From contig JABJCS010000704.1 in assembly GCA_018665505.1 (NCBI GenBank), forward strand, positions 1 through 5,985: 5,985 nt of DNA, read 5' to 3'. Below the pieces are notes generated by a model, which worked only from the letters and a program-made list of their open reading frames with translations, searched no databases and was not told the origin of the DNA. Of this stretch, positions 4,945 to 5,985 are shown one piece after another (position 1 is the stretch's first letter; each line of letters starts with the position of its first letter). Both the position numbers and the translations under genes were made by a program. Source of the DNA: Alphaproteobacteria bacterium. Lineage in GTDB: Bacteria; Pseudomonadota; Alphaproteobacteria; UBA8366.

Positions 4945-5985
4945 ATGATAACCGGTATAATCAATAATCGCGGCGGCGCCACAGCAATTGGGGTGGTGGC
5001 CATTGTACTCTTCATTGTCTTGAATTTTGGGGCCTCGTCGCTCACCGGCGCACGGGTCGACCTGACCCAGGACAAGTTATTCACCTTGTCGGAGGGGACC
5101 CGCAATATCTTGAAATCCCTCAATCGTCCGGTGACGCTGAAGCTCTATTATTCGCGCCAGTTGGGTGAAGCGGCGCCACCTTTCGGTCTGCACGCGAGCC
5201 GCGTGCGCGACATGCTGAAAGAGTTTGCGTCGGTGTCGGCTGGGAACCTCACTATTGTCGAACAGGATCCCGAGCCGTTTTCCGAAGTTGAAGATACCGC
5301 GGTTGAAGCGGGCCTTCAGGGTATTCCGCTCGATGAAAGCGGAGAGAAAGTCTATTTCGGTATGATCGGTGAGGCGGGTGACGCCAAGGGCGTTATTCCG
5401 ATGTTCCAGATCGATCGGGATCGTTTCCTGGAATACGACTTGGCTCGCATGGTCTCCAAGTTACAGAATCCGGACGCGGCGCGGATCGGCGTATGGACCA
5501 GTGCACCAATGTTCGGCGACATGACCGCGCGGATGCGTGGTGCGCCGACGGAACCTTGGGCTGTGATCACACAGATGCAGGGCAATTTCGCGGTCCGGCA
5601 ATTGGTATTGCCGGAGCAGCTGGGCGAGGACGTCGATCTGTTGATCCTGGCACATGCGGCGCATCTAAACGATCAAGAGCTCTACGCTATCGATCAGTAT
5701 TTGATGCGGGGCGGCAAGGCCATGATCTTCGTCGACCCCTTTAATGAAGGTGCGGCCAGCCGACGCTTCGCGGTGGGCGCGGTGCCCGAATCCTCTAATC
5801 TGAAAAAACTGTTCGATGCTTGGGGCGTGTCCGTCACGGAGAATAAGCTGGCCGCCGACATGAGCCTGGCGCGGCTCGTGAATGCCGGGTCGGAGCAACA
5901 AATCGTCCCCGCACCTTATGTCACTTGGCTGCAGCTGGGCGTAGACAGTATTTCCAAAACCGATCTCGTGACCTCAAACCTCAAT
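4945..5985 (+). CDS. GldG-like ABC transporter auxiliary protein, 3'-truncated
   Basis: The frame stays open from ATG 4945 through the window end, giving 347 residues; the C-terminus is outside. A single N-terminal membrane segment (about 13-33, AIGVVAIVLFIVLNFG) is followed by the family hallmark VDLTQDKLFTLSEGT (38-52), placing the large domain outside the cytoplasm. Residues 53-265 form the ABC auxiliary (Gld) domain: PVTLKLYYS (62-70), the SRVRDMLKEF helix (85-94), and the DVDLLILAHAAHL...YLMRGGKAMIFVDP block (229-265), where a GATase-like Rossmann fold is usual. The segment DRDRFLEYDLARMV (157-170) is also typical. Homologues are commonly 500-650 residues, so roughly half to two thirds is present. 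The spacing of 12 bases from the permease stop puts it in the same operon. The domain likely shapes or gates substrate handling on the outer face, but its biochemical job is not known. Confidence 0.9.
   Translation, partial: MITGIINNRGGATAIGVVAIVLFIVLNFGASSLTGARVDLTQDKLFTLSEGTRNILKSLNRPVTLKLYYSRQLGEAAPPFGLHASRVRDMLKEFASVSAGNLTIVEQDPEPFSEVEDTAVEAGLQGIPLDESGEKVYFGMIGEAGDAKGVIPMFQIDRDRFLEYDLARMVSKLQNPDAARIGVWTSAPMFGDMTARMRGAPTEPWAVITQMQGNFAVRQLVLPEQLGEDVDLLILAHAAHLNDQELYAIDQYLMRGGKAMIFVDPFNEGAASRRFAVGAVPESSNLKKLFDAWGVSVTENKLAADMSLARLVNAGSEQQIVPAPYVTWLQLGVDSISKTDLVTSNLN

Overview
The window looks like part of an alphaproteobacterial chromosome, most likely Rhodospirillales-like. This rests on gene content and protein character (small secreted staphylococcal-nuclease-like protein, FadB-type dehydrogenase, TPR protein with a CFFGC tail, Gld-type ABC cassette in a moderately GC-rich background). 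It is inference; no taxonomic search was possible. Nothing suggests a phage, plasmid, transposon, CRISPR array, tRNA or rRNA.

Layout. (1) 1-645, plus strand: the C-terminal two thirds of a UDP-glucuronate decarboxylase, cut by the left edge. It makes UDP-xylose, so a surface-polysaccharide region may lie to the left. (2) 653-1129, minus strand, convergent with it after a 7-bp gap: a small exported nuclease-fold protein whose expected catalytic residues are nearly all replaced. (3) 1130-1355: 226 bp without a convincing gene, holding a 7-bp-arm stem-loop and a GTTAAC repeat cluster. (4) 1356-2453, minus strand: a 365-residue 3-hydroxyacyl-CoA dehydrogenase built like the dehydrogenase half of FadB, with one NAD domain and two C-terminal domains but no enoyl-CoA hydratase. 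(5) 2454-2680: a divergent control region with two inverted repeats and an extended -10 promoter candidate. (6) 2681-3154, plus strand: a secreted or periplasmic three-TPR protein. (7) 3274 to the right edge, plus strand: a tightly packed cassette of ABC ATPase, six-helix ABC-2 permease and a membrane-anchored auxiliary protein, the same order and type as GldA-GldF-GldG of Bacteroidetes gliding bacteria. The last gene runs off the window after 347 codons.

How they fit together. The three cassette genes (3-nt gap, then a 12-nt gap) almost certainly make one membrane complex: cytoplasmic ATPase, membrane channel, and a protein with a large extracytoplasmic domain. The TPR protein lies 119 bp upstream on the same strand with no clear terminator between, so it may be co-transcribed, but a functional link is unproven. 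The dehydrogenase, nuclease-fold protein and decarboxylase are probably unrelated neighbours.

Most worth a second look: the Gld-like cassette in an apparently non-Bacteroidetes background, the degenerate nuclease, and the inverted repeat just upstream of the TPR promoter candidate. I did not find a clearly new defence or mobile system.
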